Positions 17,974 to 26,641 of a DNA stretch of 64,000 nt are shown piece by piece. The notes beneath the pieces are model-generated. The model saw only the letters and a program-made list of their open reading frames with translations. It was not told where the DNA came from and searched no databases. Made by a program: the position numbers and the translations under genes. Origin of the DNA: Mycolicibacterium lacusdiani (lineage in GTDB: Bacteria; Actinomycetota; Actinomycetes; Mycobacteriales; Mycobacteriaceae); contig NZ_JAKCFC010000008.1 in NCBI RefSeq assembly GCF_021916785.1, positions 124,001-188,000 on the forward strand, given 5' to 3'. Within the stretch, counting starts at the first letter, position 1. Each line of letters starts with the position of its first letter.

Positions 17974-20334
17974 GTGAGCACGCCTGACGGATCGCCGGTG
18001 GTCCGGCGCGACATCCTCCCCATCCCGGACCCGCAGCACGTCGGATTGACGACGTACGACGCGAAGGACCCCAACACCAAGTACCCCCCGATCACCACGC
18101 TGCGGCCGCCCGAGGGGGCGCCCAACGTGCTGATCGTTCTGATCGACGACGTCGGCTTCGGAGCGTCGACCGCCTTCGGCGGTCCCTGCAACACGCCGGT
18201 GGCCGATCGGCTCGCCGCGAATGGCCTCAAGCTCAACCGCTTCCACACGACGGCGCTGTGCTCGCCGACGCGCCAGGCGTTGCTCACCGGCCGCAACCAC
18301 CACTCGGTTGGGATGGGCGGCATCACGGAGATCGCCACGTCCGCGCCGGGGTACAGCAGCATCCGGCCCAAGGACAAGGCGCCGATCGCAGAGACGTTGC
18401 GGCTCAACGGGTACTCGACGAGCCAGTTCGGCAAGTGTCACGAGGTGCCGGTGTGGGAGGTGTCGCCGGTCGGGCCGTTCGGGCAGTGGCCCACCGGCTC
18501 GGGGTTCGAGCACTTCTACGGATTCATCGGCGGCGAGGCCAACCAGTACTACCCAGGCCTCTACGAGGGCACCAAGCCCGTCGAACCGGAGAAGACGCCC
18601 GAGGAGGGCTACACGCTCAACGAGGACTTGGCCGATCGCGCGATCACCTGGGTTCGCCAGCAGCAGGCGCTGACGCCCGACAAGCCGTTCTTCATGTACT
18701 ACGCGCCGGGCGCCACGCACGCCCCGCACCACGTCCCCAAGGAGTGGTCCGACAGGTACGCGGGGAAGTTCGACGAGGGCTGGGACGTGCTGCGCGAGCA
18801 GATCCTGGCGAGGGAGAAGGAGCTCGGCGTCGTGCCCGCCGACGCCGAACTGACCGAGCGGCACGACGAAATCCCGGCCTGGAACGACATGTCCGACGAG
18901 TTGAAGCCCGTATTGGCCCGGCAGATGGAGATCTACGCCGGCTTCCTCGAGCAGACGGACCACGAAATCGGCCGCCTGATCGACGCGATCGAGGACCTCG
19001 GCGCGCTCGACGACACGCTCATCTACTACATCCTCGGCGACAACGGCGCCTCCGCAGAGGGCACGCCCAAGGGTTGCTTCAACGAGATGGTGACGCTGAA
19101 CGGTCTTCCCGACATCGAGACGGACGAGTTCCTGCTGTCGAAGATCGACGACTTCGGCACCGCCGACGCCTACAACCACTACGCGGTGGGCTGGGCGCAC
19201 GCGCTGTGCACGCCGTACCAGTGGACCAAGCAGGTCGCCTCGCACTGGGGCGGCACCCGCAACGGCACGATCGTGCACTGGCCCGCGGGCCTCGCGGACA
19301 AGGGATTGTCGCGCAACCAGTTTCACCACGTCATCGACGTCGCGCCCACGATCCTAGAGGCAGCGGGCATTCCCGCGCCCACGATCGTCAACAGCATTCA
19401 GCAGGCGCCGCTCGAGGGTACGAGCATGCTGCGCACCCTGCGTGACGGCGACGCGCCGGAGACCCACGACGTGCAGTACTTCGAGATGTTCGGCAATCGT
19501 GGCGTCTACCACCAGGGGTGGACCGCGGTCACCAAGCACCGCACGCCCTGGCTGGCGGATCAGCCTGCCCTCGACGAGGACAGGTGGGAACTGTACGGCC
19601 CCGACGATTGGTCGCAGGCCCACGACCTGGCCCGCGAGCAGCCCGCGAAACTGGCTGAGCTACAACGGCTCTGGCTGATCGAAGCCGTGAAGTACAACGT
19701 TCTGCCCATCGACGACCGGTCCGTCGAGCGCTTCCTGCCGGAGGTCGCAGGTCGGCCGCAGTTGATCCGCGGCACCACGCAGACGCTGTTCGCCGGCATG
19801 CGTCTCCTGGAGAATTGCGTCCTGAACATCAAGAACAGGTCGCACACCGTCAGCGCCCGCGTCACCGTGCCAGACTCAGGTGCGAGCGGTGTGATCGTCG
19901 CCCAGGGCGGTGGCGTCGGCGGGTGGTCGCTGTACGCGCACGAGGGCAGGTTGAAGTACTGCTACAACTTCTTTGGCATCGAGTACTTCTACGTCACGGC
20001 CGACGAGGCGTTGCCGGCGGGCGAGCACGAGGTGGCGATGCACTTCGCCTACGACGGAGGCGGTCTCGGCAAGGGCGGGACGGTCACGCTGCACCATGAC
20101 GGCAGCGCAGTGGGCTCGGGTCGCGTGGAGCGGACCGAACCCATGGCGTTCTCCGCCGACGAGGCGTGCGACGTCGGTTCGGACACCGGATCGCCTGCGT
20201 CGCAGGACTACGGGCCCCACGGCAACCGATTCACCGGCACGATCGCATGGGCGAAGATAGACATCGGGGACGACAGCCATGATCACCTCGTGACCGCCGA
20301 GGACAAACTAGCCATCTCGATGGCCCGGCAGTAG
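17974..20334 (+). CDS. atsD: Type I arylsulfatase, AtsD-like
   Basis: A sulfate-ester hydrolase of 786 residues. The formylglycine site is Cys96 in TTALCSPTRQALLTGRNHHS (CxPxR), so it needs a formylglycine-generating enzyme, not seen here. Metal-binding motifs are LIDDVGFGAS and LGDNGASAEG. The last 200 residues look like a beta-sandwich (GGWSLYAHEG, HFAYDGGGLGKGG). No signal peptide is visible. The GTG at 17974 gives VSTPDGSPVVRR and a length matching AtsD (Rv0663, 787 residues as I recall). An in-frame ATG nine codons upstream is less likely. In M. tuberculosis Rv1254 and Rv1255c are adjacent, so this gene is an insertion relative to that order. Confidence 0.88.
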   Translation: MSTPDGSPVVRRDILPIPDPQHVGLTTYDAKDPNTKYPPITTLRPPEGAPNVLIVLIDDVGFGASTAFGGPCNTPVADRLAANGLKLNRFHTTALCSPTRQALLTGRNHHSVGMGGITEIATSAPGYSSIRPKDKAPIAETLRLNGYSTSQFGKCHEVPVWEVSPVGPFGQWPTGSGFEHFYGFIGGEANQYYPGLYEGTKPVEPEKTPEEGYTLNEDLADRAITWVRQQQALTPDKPFFMYYAPGATHAPHHVPKEWSDRYAGKFDEGWDVLREQILAREKELGVVPADAELTERHDEIPAWNDMSDELKPVLARQMEIYAGFLEQTDHEIGRLIDAIEDLGALDDTLIYYILGDNGASAEGTPKGCFNEMVTLNGLPDIETDEFLLSKIDDFGTADAYNHYAVGWAHALCTPYQWTKQVASHWGGTRNGTIVHWPAGLADKGLSRNQFHHVIDVAPTILEAAGIPAPTIVNSIQQAPLEGTSMLRTLRDGDAPETHDVQYFEMFGNRGVYHQGWTAVTKHRTPWLADQPALDEDRWELYGPDDWSQAHDLAREQPAKLAELQRLWLIEAVKYNVLPIDDRSVERFLPEVAGRPQLIRGTTQTLFAGMRLLENCVLNIKNRSHTVSARVTVPDSGASGVIVAQGGGVGGWSLYAHEGRLKYCYNFFGIEYFYVTADEALPAGEHEVAMHFAYDGGGLGKGGTVTLHHDGSAVGSGRVERTEPMAFSADEACDVGSDTGSPASQDYGPHGNRFTGTIAWAKIDIGDDSHDHLVTAEDKLAISMARQ

Positions 20335-20335
20335 G

Positions 20336-20911
20336 TCACCGAGCGGTCCGGCCGCCGATCACCACCATGGGGAGCACGAAGTCCTCGAGCATGGTGCGCT
20401 CGTCGGCCTCGTCGCGCCCCGGAAACACCAGCAGCGAGACCATGATCCGGACCAGCCACCGGGCGCGCCGCGCGACGTCGTCGACGCCCAGTGACGTCAG
20501 GTAGGCCTCGGTCAGTCCACCGATCACCTCCGAGCGCTCGGCCATCTCACCACCGATCGGGCGTTGCGCGGGCGCGAACCAGGACGACAGCGCCGGGCTC
20601 TGGCGTACCCGGCGTAGCGCTGCGAGGACGACGCCCACGATGCGGTCGCCCGGGTCGGCGGAAGCGACGGGCTCGTCGGCCAGATCGCGGAACACCCGCT
20701 GGGCCTCTCGGTGCACGTAGGCGGTGTAGAGGGCGTCGCGGTTCTCGAAGTAACGGTAGAGCGTCGCCCGCGAGCACCCCGACGCCTTCGCGACGTCGTT
20801 CATGCCGATGCTCGCCGCGTCCCGGTGGGCGAACAGTTCGTCAGCCGCATCGAGGATGCGGTCGACGGCCGCCTCGCTACGGCTGCCGGACAACCAGTCG
20901 CCGGCCATCAC
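20336..20911 (-). CDS. TetR-family repressor next to cyp130
   Basis: A 191-residue regulator. The N-terminal helix-turn-helix reads RILDAADELFAHRDAASIGMNDVAKASGCSRATLYRYFENRDALY, a standard TetR domain (residues about 14-58). The C-terminal ligand domain is unassigned. Its start overlaps the cyp130 stop (20908-20910) by 4 bases, so both come from one transcript, as Rv1255c follows Rv1256c. The palindrome over the cyp130 start codon is its likely operator (inference). It converges on the sulfatase with one base between stops. Confidence 0.88.
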   Translation of the reverse strand: MMAGDWLSGSRSEAAVDRILDAADELFAHRDAASIGMNDVAKASGCSRATLYRYFENRDALYTAYVHREAQRVFRDLADEPVASADPGDRIVGVVLAALRRVRQSPALSSWFAPAQRPIGGEMAERSEVIGGLTEAYLTSLGVDDVARRARWLVRIMVSLLVFPGRDEADERTMLEDFVLPMVVIGGRTAR

Positions 20912-22158
20912 CGGGCCGCCCGCGGGAGGACTGAGAACGGAACCGAGAGCGGCCGTCGGACGTAACTGCCGCCCGCCCAGACGATTCGATCCTCGTCGAC
21001 CTCGAAGTCGGGAATGCGCGTCAGTAGTTCCTCGAGTGCGACTCTGGATTGCATGCGGGCCGCTGCAGCGCCGAGGCAGTGGTGAGCGCCGTGACCGAAG
21101 GTCAGGATGTTGCGCGGTTTGCGCGTGACGTCGAGTTCGCCTGCGTCGCCGCCGTATTGACGCTCGTCGCGGTTGGCCGAGCCGTAGAGGAACATGACGC
21201 GGCGACCCGCGGGGATCGTGGTGTCGCCGATGGTCACGTCGCGGGTGGCCGTGCGGCCGAGCATCTGCACCGGCGAGGTGAGCCGCAGGAATTCGTCGAC
21301 GGCGTCGCCGATCAGTTCCGGGTGGCCGGCCAGGAGTGTGCGCTGATCGGGCCGTTGATGCAGCAATTGCACGGTGCCGCCGAGCATCCCGGTCGTCGTG
21401 TCATTGCCGCCCGTGACCATCGTGAACGTGAACGCGAGGATTGACAGCACGCCGGTGATGTCGCCGTCGGCGCCGACGCCCGCGGCGACCAGGTGCGAGA
21501 CGGTGTCGTCCTCTGGTTCGGCGCGCCGGCGTTCGATCAGGGCGGTGAAGTAGGCCATCATGCCGCCGAGCGCATCGCCGAGGCTCGCCAGTGCGCCGCC
21601 GACGCCCCCTTCGGAGGTGTTGGCCGCCACGATGGCCTCGGTCCATCCGTCGAACTGGTCGCGGTCCTCCTCGGGCACCCCGAGATAGTGCGCGACGACC
21701 ATCGACGGCAGCGGTTTGAACAGGTCGGCGACGATGTCCCCGCCGCCGTCGGCGCGCAGGCGTTCGATGCGCCGCACGACGAACTCGCGGACCGTGGGCT
21801 CGACGGCCTCGACCTGCCGGGGCGTGAACCCGCGTGAGACCAGCTTGCGGAACTCGGTGTGCACCGGCGGGTCCTGCATGACCATCGGCGGGTTGTCGGC
21901 CAGCCCGATGAGGTCGAGTTCGCCGTAGTTGACCGTCAGGCCCTGGGCCGACGAGAAGGTCTGGTGGTCGCGCGCCGCGGCGAAGACGTCGGAGTGTCGG
22001 GAGAGCACGTAGTAGTCGTGTTCGGGATCGTCGGCGGGCACGACGTGATGGACGGGGTCGTGGTCGCGCAGGGCGCGGTACATGGGCCACGGGTCCGGCC
22101 ACGTCGCCGGCGTCGCCAGGTGGGAGGCGGCCGCGCCGTGAGACAAATCCGTCGTCAT
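20908..22158 (-). CDS. cyp130: Cytochrome P450 CYP130
   Basis: A soluble heme monooxygenase of 416 residues. The oxygen-activation helix carries VTGGNDTTTGML, the ExxR pair is in DEFLRL, and the heme cysteine is Cys361 in FGHGAHHCLGAA. Overall sequence and neighbours match CYP130 (Rv1256c), whose physiological substrate is not established to my knowledge. The ATG at 22156-22158 lies inside a 15-base palindrome, so repressor binding would block the initiation region. No clear Shine-Dalgarno sequence precedes it. Confidence 0.92.
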   Translation of the reverse strand: MTTDLSHGAAASHLATPATWPDPWPMYRALRDHDPVHHVVPADDPEHDYYVLSRHSDVFAAARDHQTFSSAQGLTVNYGELDLIGLADNPPMVMQDPPVHTEFRKLVSRGFTPRQVEAVEPTVREFVVRRIERLRADGGGDIVADLFKPLPSMVVAHYLGVPEEDRDQFDGWTEAIVAANTSEGGVGGALASLGDALGGMMAYFTALIERRRAEPEDDTVSHLVAAGVGADGDITGVLSILAFTFTMVTGGNDTTTGMLGGTVQLLHQRPDQRTLLAGHPELIGDAVDEFLRLTSPVQMLGRTATRDVTIGDTTIPAGRRVMFLYGSANRDERQYGGDAGELDVTRKPRNILTFGHGAHHCLGAAAARMQSRVALEELLTRIPDFEVDEDRIVWAGGSYVRRPLSVPFSVLPRAAR

Positions 22159-22168
22159 GTCTCATGAC
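22154..22168. promoter_or_regulatory. Palindromic operator over the cyp130 start codon
   Basis: GTCATG-TCT-CATGAC, a perfect 6-base inverted repeat with a 3-base centre. Similarity extends outward (GTCGT on one side, ACGAC on the other). Likely bound by the TetR encoded downstream of cyp130. Confidence 0.5.
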
Positions 22169-22223
22169 TACGACAAAGGGCGGCAGATGTCAACGGCTCA
22201 TCATGGGCCCGCCCGCTCCGAAA

Positions 22224-22242
22224 GCTGGTAAGGCTACCCTTA
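22224..22242 (+). promoter_or_regulatory. IdeR-like iron box upstream of irtA
   Basis: GCTGGTAAGGCTACCCTTA matches the IdeR consensus (TTAGGTTAGGCTAACCTAA) at 13 of 19 positions, including the central AGGCTA and both GG/CC blocks. It ends 52 bases before the irtA ATG, where repressor binding would cover the promoter. Expected effect: irtAB is expressed under iron limitation. Confidence 0.65.
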
Positions 22243-22294
22243 GTGCTGCGGACGAGCCGTCGTCGAAGGCGCCGCCGCGGGGAGGAGGCACCCG

Positions 22295-24877
22295 ATGGCA
22301 CGCGGACTGCAAGGCGTGATGATGCGCGGCTTCGGCGCACGTGACCACGAGGTGACGGTGCTCGGATCCGAACCGCTGGCACCGAACTTCCTGCGGATCC
22401 ACCTGGTCTCTCCGACGGTGTTCGATGACGCCGAGGCAGAACCCACGTCGTGGCTGCGGTTTTGGTTCCCCGATCCCGACGGCTCCGACACCGAGTTCCA
22501 GCGGGCGTACACCATCTCCAGCGCCGACACGGAGACCGGCCACTTCTCCATCGACGTCGTGCTACACGAACCGGCGGGGCCCGCGTCGGCTTGGGCGCGG
22601 CGCGCAGAGCCGGGAACGACGATCTCGGTCATGTCGATGGGATCGAGGGGCTTCTCGGTCCCCGACGACCCCGTCGACCGGCCCGCCGGTTACCTGGTGA
22701 TCGGCGACCCGGCGTCGACGCCCGCCATCAACGGCATCATCGGCGCGGTACCCCACGACATCCCGGTCGAGGTCTACCTCGAGCAACACCACGACGAAGA
22801 CGCGCTGATCCCGCTCGCCGAGCACCCACGCCTCACCGTGCACCGCGTCGCCCGGCAGGGCCCGACGTCGCTCGCCGCGGCCATCGAGTGCAGGGACTGG
22901 TCGAACTGGCACGCGTGGGCCGGCCCAGAGGCCGGAGCGCTCAAGCACGTCCGGACGCGGCTGCGCGACGAGTTCGGGTTCCCCAAGCAGGAGATCCACG
23001 CCCAGGCCTACTGGACCGAGGGCCGCGCGATGGGCACCAAGCGCGGTGACGACAAGCCCACCGCGGCGCCCGCGGCCGAACCCGCGCCGACGCCCGTCGC
23101 CCCGACACCGGCGGCGCCCGCCCGCGGGAGTTGGCGCGCGCAGGCGGCGGGCCGGTTGCTCGCACCGCTACGGACGCCGCTCATCGTCTCCGGCGTCCTG
23201 CAGGCGCTGATCACGCTGATCGAACTCGCGCCGTTCGTCCTCCTCGTCGAACTGGCCCGGCTGCTGCTGACCGGCGCCGACGAGGCCCGACTGTGGACGC
23301 TCGGCGTCGCAGCCCTGGTGCTCCTGGGCGTCGGCACCACCCTGTCCGCCGGGCTGACGCTGTGGCTGCACCGCATCGACGCACGCTTCGCCCACGACCT
23401 GCGCGTCCGCCTGCTCACCAAGATGTCGCGAGTGCCATTGGGCTGGTTCACCGCTCGCGGGTCGGGCTCGGTCAAGCAACTGGTCTCCGACGACACGCTG
23501 TCACTGCACTACCTCGTCACCCACGCCATCCCGGACGCGGTCGCCGCAGTCGTCGCGCCGGTGGCCGTGCTGGTCTACCTGTTCGTGGTCGACTGGCGGA
23601 TCGCGCTGTCGCTGCTCGGGCCGGTGCTGGTGTACCTGGTCCTGATGTCGGCGATGACCATCCAGTCCGGCAACCGCATCACCCAGGCGCCGCGCTGGGC
23701 GGAGCGGATGAACGGAGAGGCCGGCGCCTATCTCGAGGGCCAGCCGGTCGTGCGGGTGTTCGGTGGCGCCGCGGCATCGAGCTTCCGCCGCAGGCTCGAC
23801 GACTACATCGCGTTTTTGGTGGCGTGGCAGCGTCCGTTCGTCGGCAAGAAGACGCTGATGGATCTGGTGACCCGGCCCGCGACGTTCCTCTGGCTCATCA
23901 TGGTCGTCGGAACGCCCCTGGTGGTCGCGGGACGGATGGACCCGGTCGACCTGCTGCCATTCCTTCTGCTGGGCACGACCTTTGGAGCCCGGCTGCTCGG
24001 CATCGGCTACGGCCTCGGCGGAATCCAGGGCGGGATGCTGGCCGCCCGGCGCATGCAGACGGTGCTCGACGAACCGGAACTGGCCGTGGGAACCGATGGC
24101 GATTCGTGCGGGTCTGCCGTCGGCGAAACGGTCGAGTTCGACCGCGTCACGTTCGGCTACCGGCCCGAGGTTCCGGTCATAAACGACGTCACGCTGACGC
24201 TGCGTCCGGGCACGGTGACCGCGCTCGTCGGACCCTCCGGATCGGGCAAGTCCACGCTCGCGTCGCTGGCCGCGCGTTTCCACGACGTGCAGCGCGGCGC
24301 GATCCGCGTCGACGGCACAGACGTGCGCAACCTGTCGGCCGACGACCTGTATCGCAGCGTCGGATTCGTGCTGCAGGACGCGCAATTGGTGCAGGGCACG
24401 GTTGCGGAGAACATCGCGCTCGCCGAACCCGGTGCCGACGCCGAACGCATCGAGAGGGCCGCCCGCGACGCCCGGATCCACGACCGGATCACGCGCATGC
24501 CCGACGGTTACGACACCGTGCTCGGAGCGGCGTCCGGTCTGTCCGGAGGCGAGCGTCAGCGCCTCACCATCGCGCGGGCCATGCTCGCCGACACCCCGGT
24601 GCTGATCCTCGACGAGGCAACGGCTTTCGCCGACCCCGAATCGGAGTACCTGGTCCAGCAGGCGCTCAACCGGCTCACCCGGGACCGCACGGTGCTGGTG
24701 ATCGCCCACCGGCTGCACACCATCACCCACGCCGACCAGATCGTCGTACTCGACCACGGCACGGTCGCCGAAGTCGGTACGCACGACGAACTGATCGCCA
24801 AGGTCGGTCGCTATCGCGCCCTGTGGGAGTCCGGCCAACCCGTCGCGGCAGGCGCGGGGCGGGAGGCGAGCCGATGA
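22295..24877 (+). CDS. irtA: Mycobactin/carboxymycobactin ABC importer subunit IrtA with siderophore-reductase domain
   Basis: One half of the heterodimeric inner-membrane importer for iron-loaded mycobactins; its FAD domain is known to reduce the ferric siderophore. Of 860 residues, about 1-250 form the siderophore-interacting domain on the cytoplasmic side, with RAYTISSADTETGHFSIDVVLH for FAD binding. An Ala/Pro-rich linker follows (about 255-275), then six helices with an ABC exporter fold. The ATPase (about 600-860) has GPSGSGKST, LSGGERQRL and LILDEATAFADPESE. Downstream irtB overlaps by 4 bases. Confidence 0.96.
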   Translation: MARGLQGVMMRGFGARDHEVTVLGSEPLAPNFLRIHLVSPTVFDDAEAEPTSWLRFWFPDPDGSDTEFQRAYTISSADTETGHFSIDVVLHEPAGPASAWARRAEPGTTISVMSMGSRGFSVPDDPVDRPAGYLVIGDPASTPAINGIIGAVPHDIPVEVYLEQHHDEDALIPLAEHPRLTVHRVARQGPTSLAAAIECRDWSNWHAWAGPEAGALKHVRTRLRDEFGFPKQEIHAQAYWTEGRAMGTKRGDDKPTAAPAAEPAPTPVAPTPAAPARGSWRAQAAGRLLAPLRTPLIVSGVLQALITLIELAPFVLLVELARLLLTGADEARLWTLGVAALVLLGVGTTLSAGLTLWLHRIDARFAHDLRVRLLTKMSRVPLGWFTARGSGSVKQLVSDDTLSLHYLVTHAIPDAVAAVVAPVAVLVYLFVVDWRIALSLLGPVLVYLVLMSAMTIQSGNRITQAPRWAERMNGEAGAYLEGQPVVRVFGGAAASSFRRRLDDYIAFLVAWQRPFVGKKTLMDLVTRPATFLWLIMVVGTPLVVAGRMDPVDLLPFLLLGTTFGARLLGIGYGLGGIQGGMLAARRMQTVLDEPELAVGTDGDSCGSAVGETVEFDRVTFGYRPEVPVINDVTLTLRPGTVTALVGPSGSGKSTLASLAARFHDVQRGAIRVDGTDVRNLSADDLYRSVGFVLQDAQLVQGTVAENIALAEPGADAERIERAARDARIHDRITRMPDGYDTVLGAASGLSGGERQRLTIARAMLADTPVLILDEATAFADPESEYLVQQALNRLTRDRTVLVIAHRLHTITHADQIVVLDHGTVAEVGTHDELIAKVGRYRALWESGQPVAAGAGREASR

Positions 24878-26619
24878 TCCGCACCCTGCTGGCACTGATG
24901 CCGACCGACCGCAGGGGCAGGGTCGGCGGCTACGCCACGCTGACGGTCCTGTCGGTCCTGCTGCGCGCCGCGGGCACCGTCCTGCTGGTGCCGCTGATCG
25001 CCGCGCTGTTCAGCGACGCACCACAGCGCGCATGGGCGTGGCTCGGCTGGCTCTCGGCCGTCACCGTGATCGGCTGGATCGTCGACTACGTCACCGCCCG
25101 AATGGCTTTCGACCTCGGCTTCGCAGTCCTCGACAGCACGCAGCACGACATGGCAGACCGCCTGCCCACCATCCGACTCGACTGGTTCACCAACGACAAC
25201 ACCGCTACGGCGCGGCAGGCGATCGCCGCCACCGGGCCCGAACTCGTCGGTCTGGTCGTGAACCTGCTGACCCCGCTCATCGGCGCCGTACTGCTGCCTG
25301 CCGCGATCGCCCTTGCCCTGCTGGCGATCTCGCCAACACTCGCCCTGGCCGCGTTGGCCGGTGTCGTGGTCCTGCTCGGTGCGCTGTGGCTGTCGGGAAG
25401 GCTCAGCCATGAGGCCGACCAGGTCGCCGCCGAGACCAACACGGCGTTCACCGAACGCATCATCGAGTTCGCCAGGACGCAGCAGGCGTTGCGCGCCGCC
25501 CGTCGCGTCGAACCCGCCCGCAGTTCCGTCGGCGCGGCCCTCGAGGCGCAGCACGGCGCGACCTTGCGCCTGCTCGGCATGCAGATTCCTGGCCAGCTGC
25601 TGTTCAGTCTCGCCAGCCAGGCGGCACTGATCGGCCTCGCGGGCATGACGACCTACTCGACGGTGCGCGGCGAGCTGGGCGTGTCGGAGGCGATCGCGTT
25701 GATCGTGGTGGTCGCACGCTATCTCGAGCCGTTCGCCGCGCTCGCCGAGCTGGCGCCCGCGCTGGAGTCGACGCGTGCCACGCTCGGCCGGATTCAGACC
25801 GTGCTCGACGCGCCGACGTTGTCCGCCGGTGTCGCTACGGCCGACGACCCGGCCGCGCCGCCCCGCATCGAATTCGAGGGCGTCACGTTCGGCTACGGCG
25901 ACGAGGTCGTGCTCGACCGGGTGAGCTTCACGCTCGAGCCCGGCGCGACCACCGCGATCGTCGGGCCCTCGGGGTCCGGCAAGAGCACGGTGCTCGCGCT
26001 GATCGCCGGTCTGCACCAGCCCACCAGCGGCCGGGTGCTATTCGACGGCGTCGACCTGGCGCTGCTCGACGACGCCGCCCGCCGGGCCGCAGTGAGCGTC
26101 GTGTTCCAGCACCCCTACCTGTTCGACGGAAGCATCCGGGACAACGTGCTCGTCGGCGATCCCGACGCCGATCCGGAGACGGTCGCTGGTGCGATGCGAC
26201 TCGCGCGGGTCGACGAACTGACCGGCCGGCTGCCCGATGGCGATCAGACCGTGGTGGGGGAGGCGGGCTCTGCGCTGTCCGGCGGTGAGCGACAGCGGGT
26301 CAGCATCGCCCGCGCTCTACTCAAGCCGGCGCCGGTGCTCCTGGTCGACGAGGCCACCAGCGCACTGGATACCGAGAACGAGGCTGCGGTCGTCGACGCC
26401 CTGACCGCCGACCTGCGCCCACGAACCCGGGTGATCGTCGCGCACCGGCTCGCCAGCATCCGGCACGCCGATCGCGTGTTGTTCTTGGAGGCCGGCCGCG
26501 TGGTCGAGGATGGCAGCATCGACGCGCTGCTCGCCGAAGACGGCCCGCACCGCCGCTTTCGGGAGTTCTGGACCCAGCAGCGCGACGCCGCCGACTGGCA
26601 GATAGCCGCGCGCGGGTAG
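24874..26619 (+). CDS. irtB: Mycobactin ABC importer subunit IrtB
   Basis: Partner half-transporter of IrtA, 581 residues. Six transmembrane helices occupy about 1-310, and the nucleotide-binding domain holds GPSGSGKST, VVFQHPYLFDG (Q-loop region), LSGGERQRV, VLLVDEATSALD and VIVAHRL. It lacks the siderophore-interacting domain, as expected. Its ATG overlaps the irtA stop (ATGA), which fits a 1:1 complex. It ends 22 bases before the stop of the convergent FAD dehydrogenase. In M. tuberculosis irtAB is Rv1348-Rv1349, away from this neighbourhood. Confidence 0.96.
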   Translation: MIRTLLALMPTDRRGRVGGYATLTVLSVLLRAAGTVLLVPLIAALFSDAPQRAWAWLGWLSAVTVIGWIVDYVTARMAFDLGFAVLDSTQHDMADRLPTIRLDWFTNDNTATARQAIAATGPELVGLVVNLLTPLIGAVLLPAAIALALLAISPTLALAALAGVVVLLGALWLSGRLSHEADQVAAETNTAFTERIIEFARTQQALRAARRVEPARSSVGAALEAQHGATLRLLGMQIPGQLLFSLASQAALIGLAGMTTYSTVRGELGVSEAIALIVVVARYLEPFAALAELAPALESTRATLGRIQTVLDAPTLSAGVATADDPAAPPRIEFEGVTFGYGDEVVLDRVSFTLEPGATTAIVGPSGSGKSTVLALIAGLHQPTSGRVLFDGVDLALLDDAARRAAVSVVFQHPYLFDGSIRDNVLVGDPDADPETVAGAMRLARVDELTGRLPDGDQTVVGEAGSALSGGERQRVSIARALLKPAPVLLVDEATSALDTENEAAVVDALTADLRPRTRVIVAHRLASIRHADRVLFLEAGRVVEDGSIDALLAEDGPHRRFREFWTQQRDAADWQIAARG

Positions 26620-26641
26620 CGCCGTGGTTTCGGCGGGGCAG

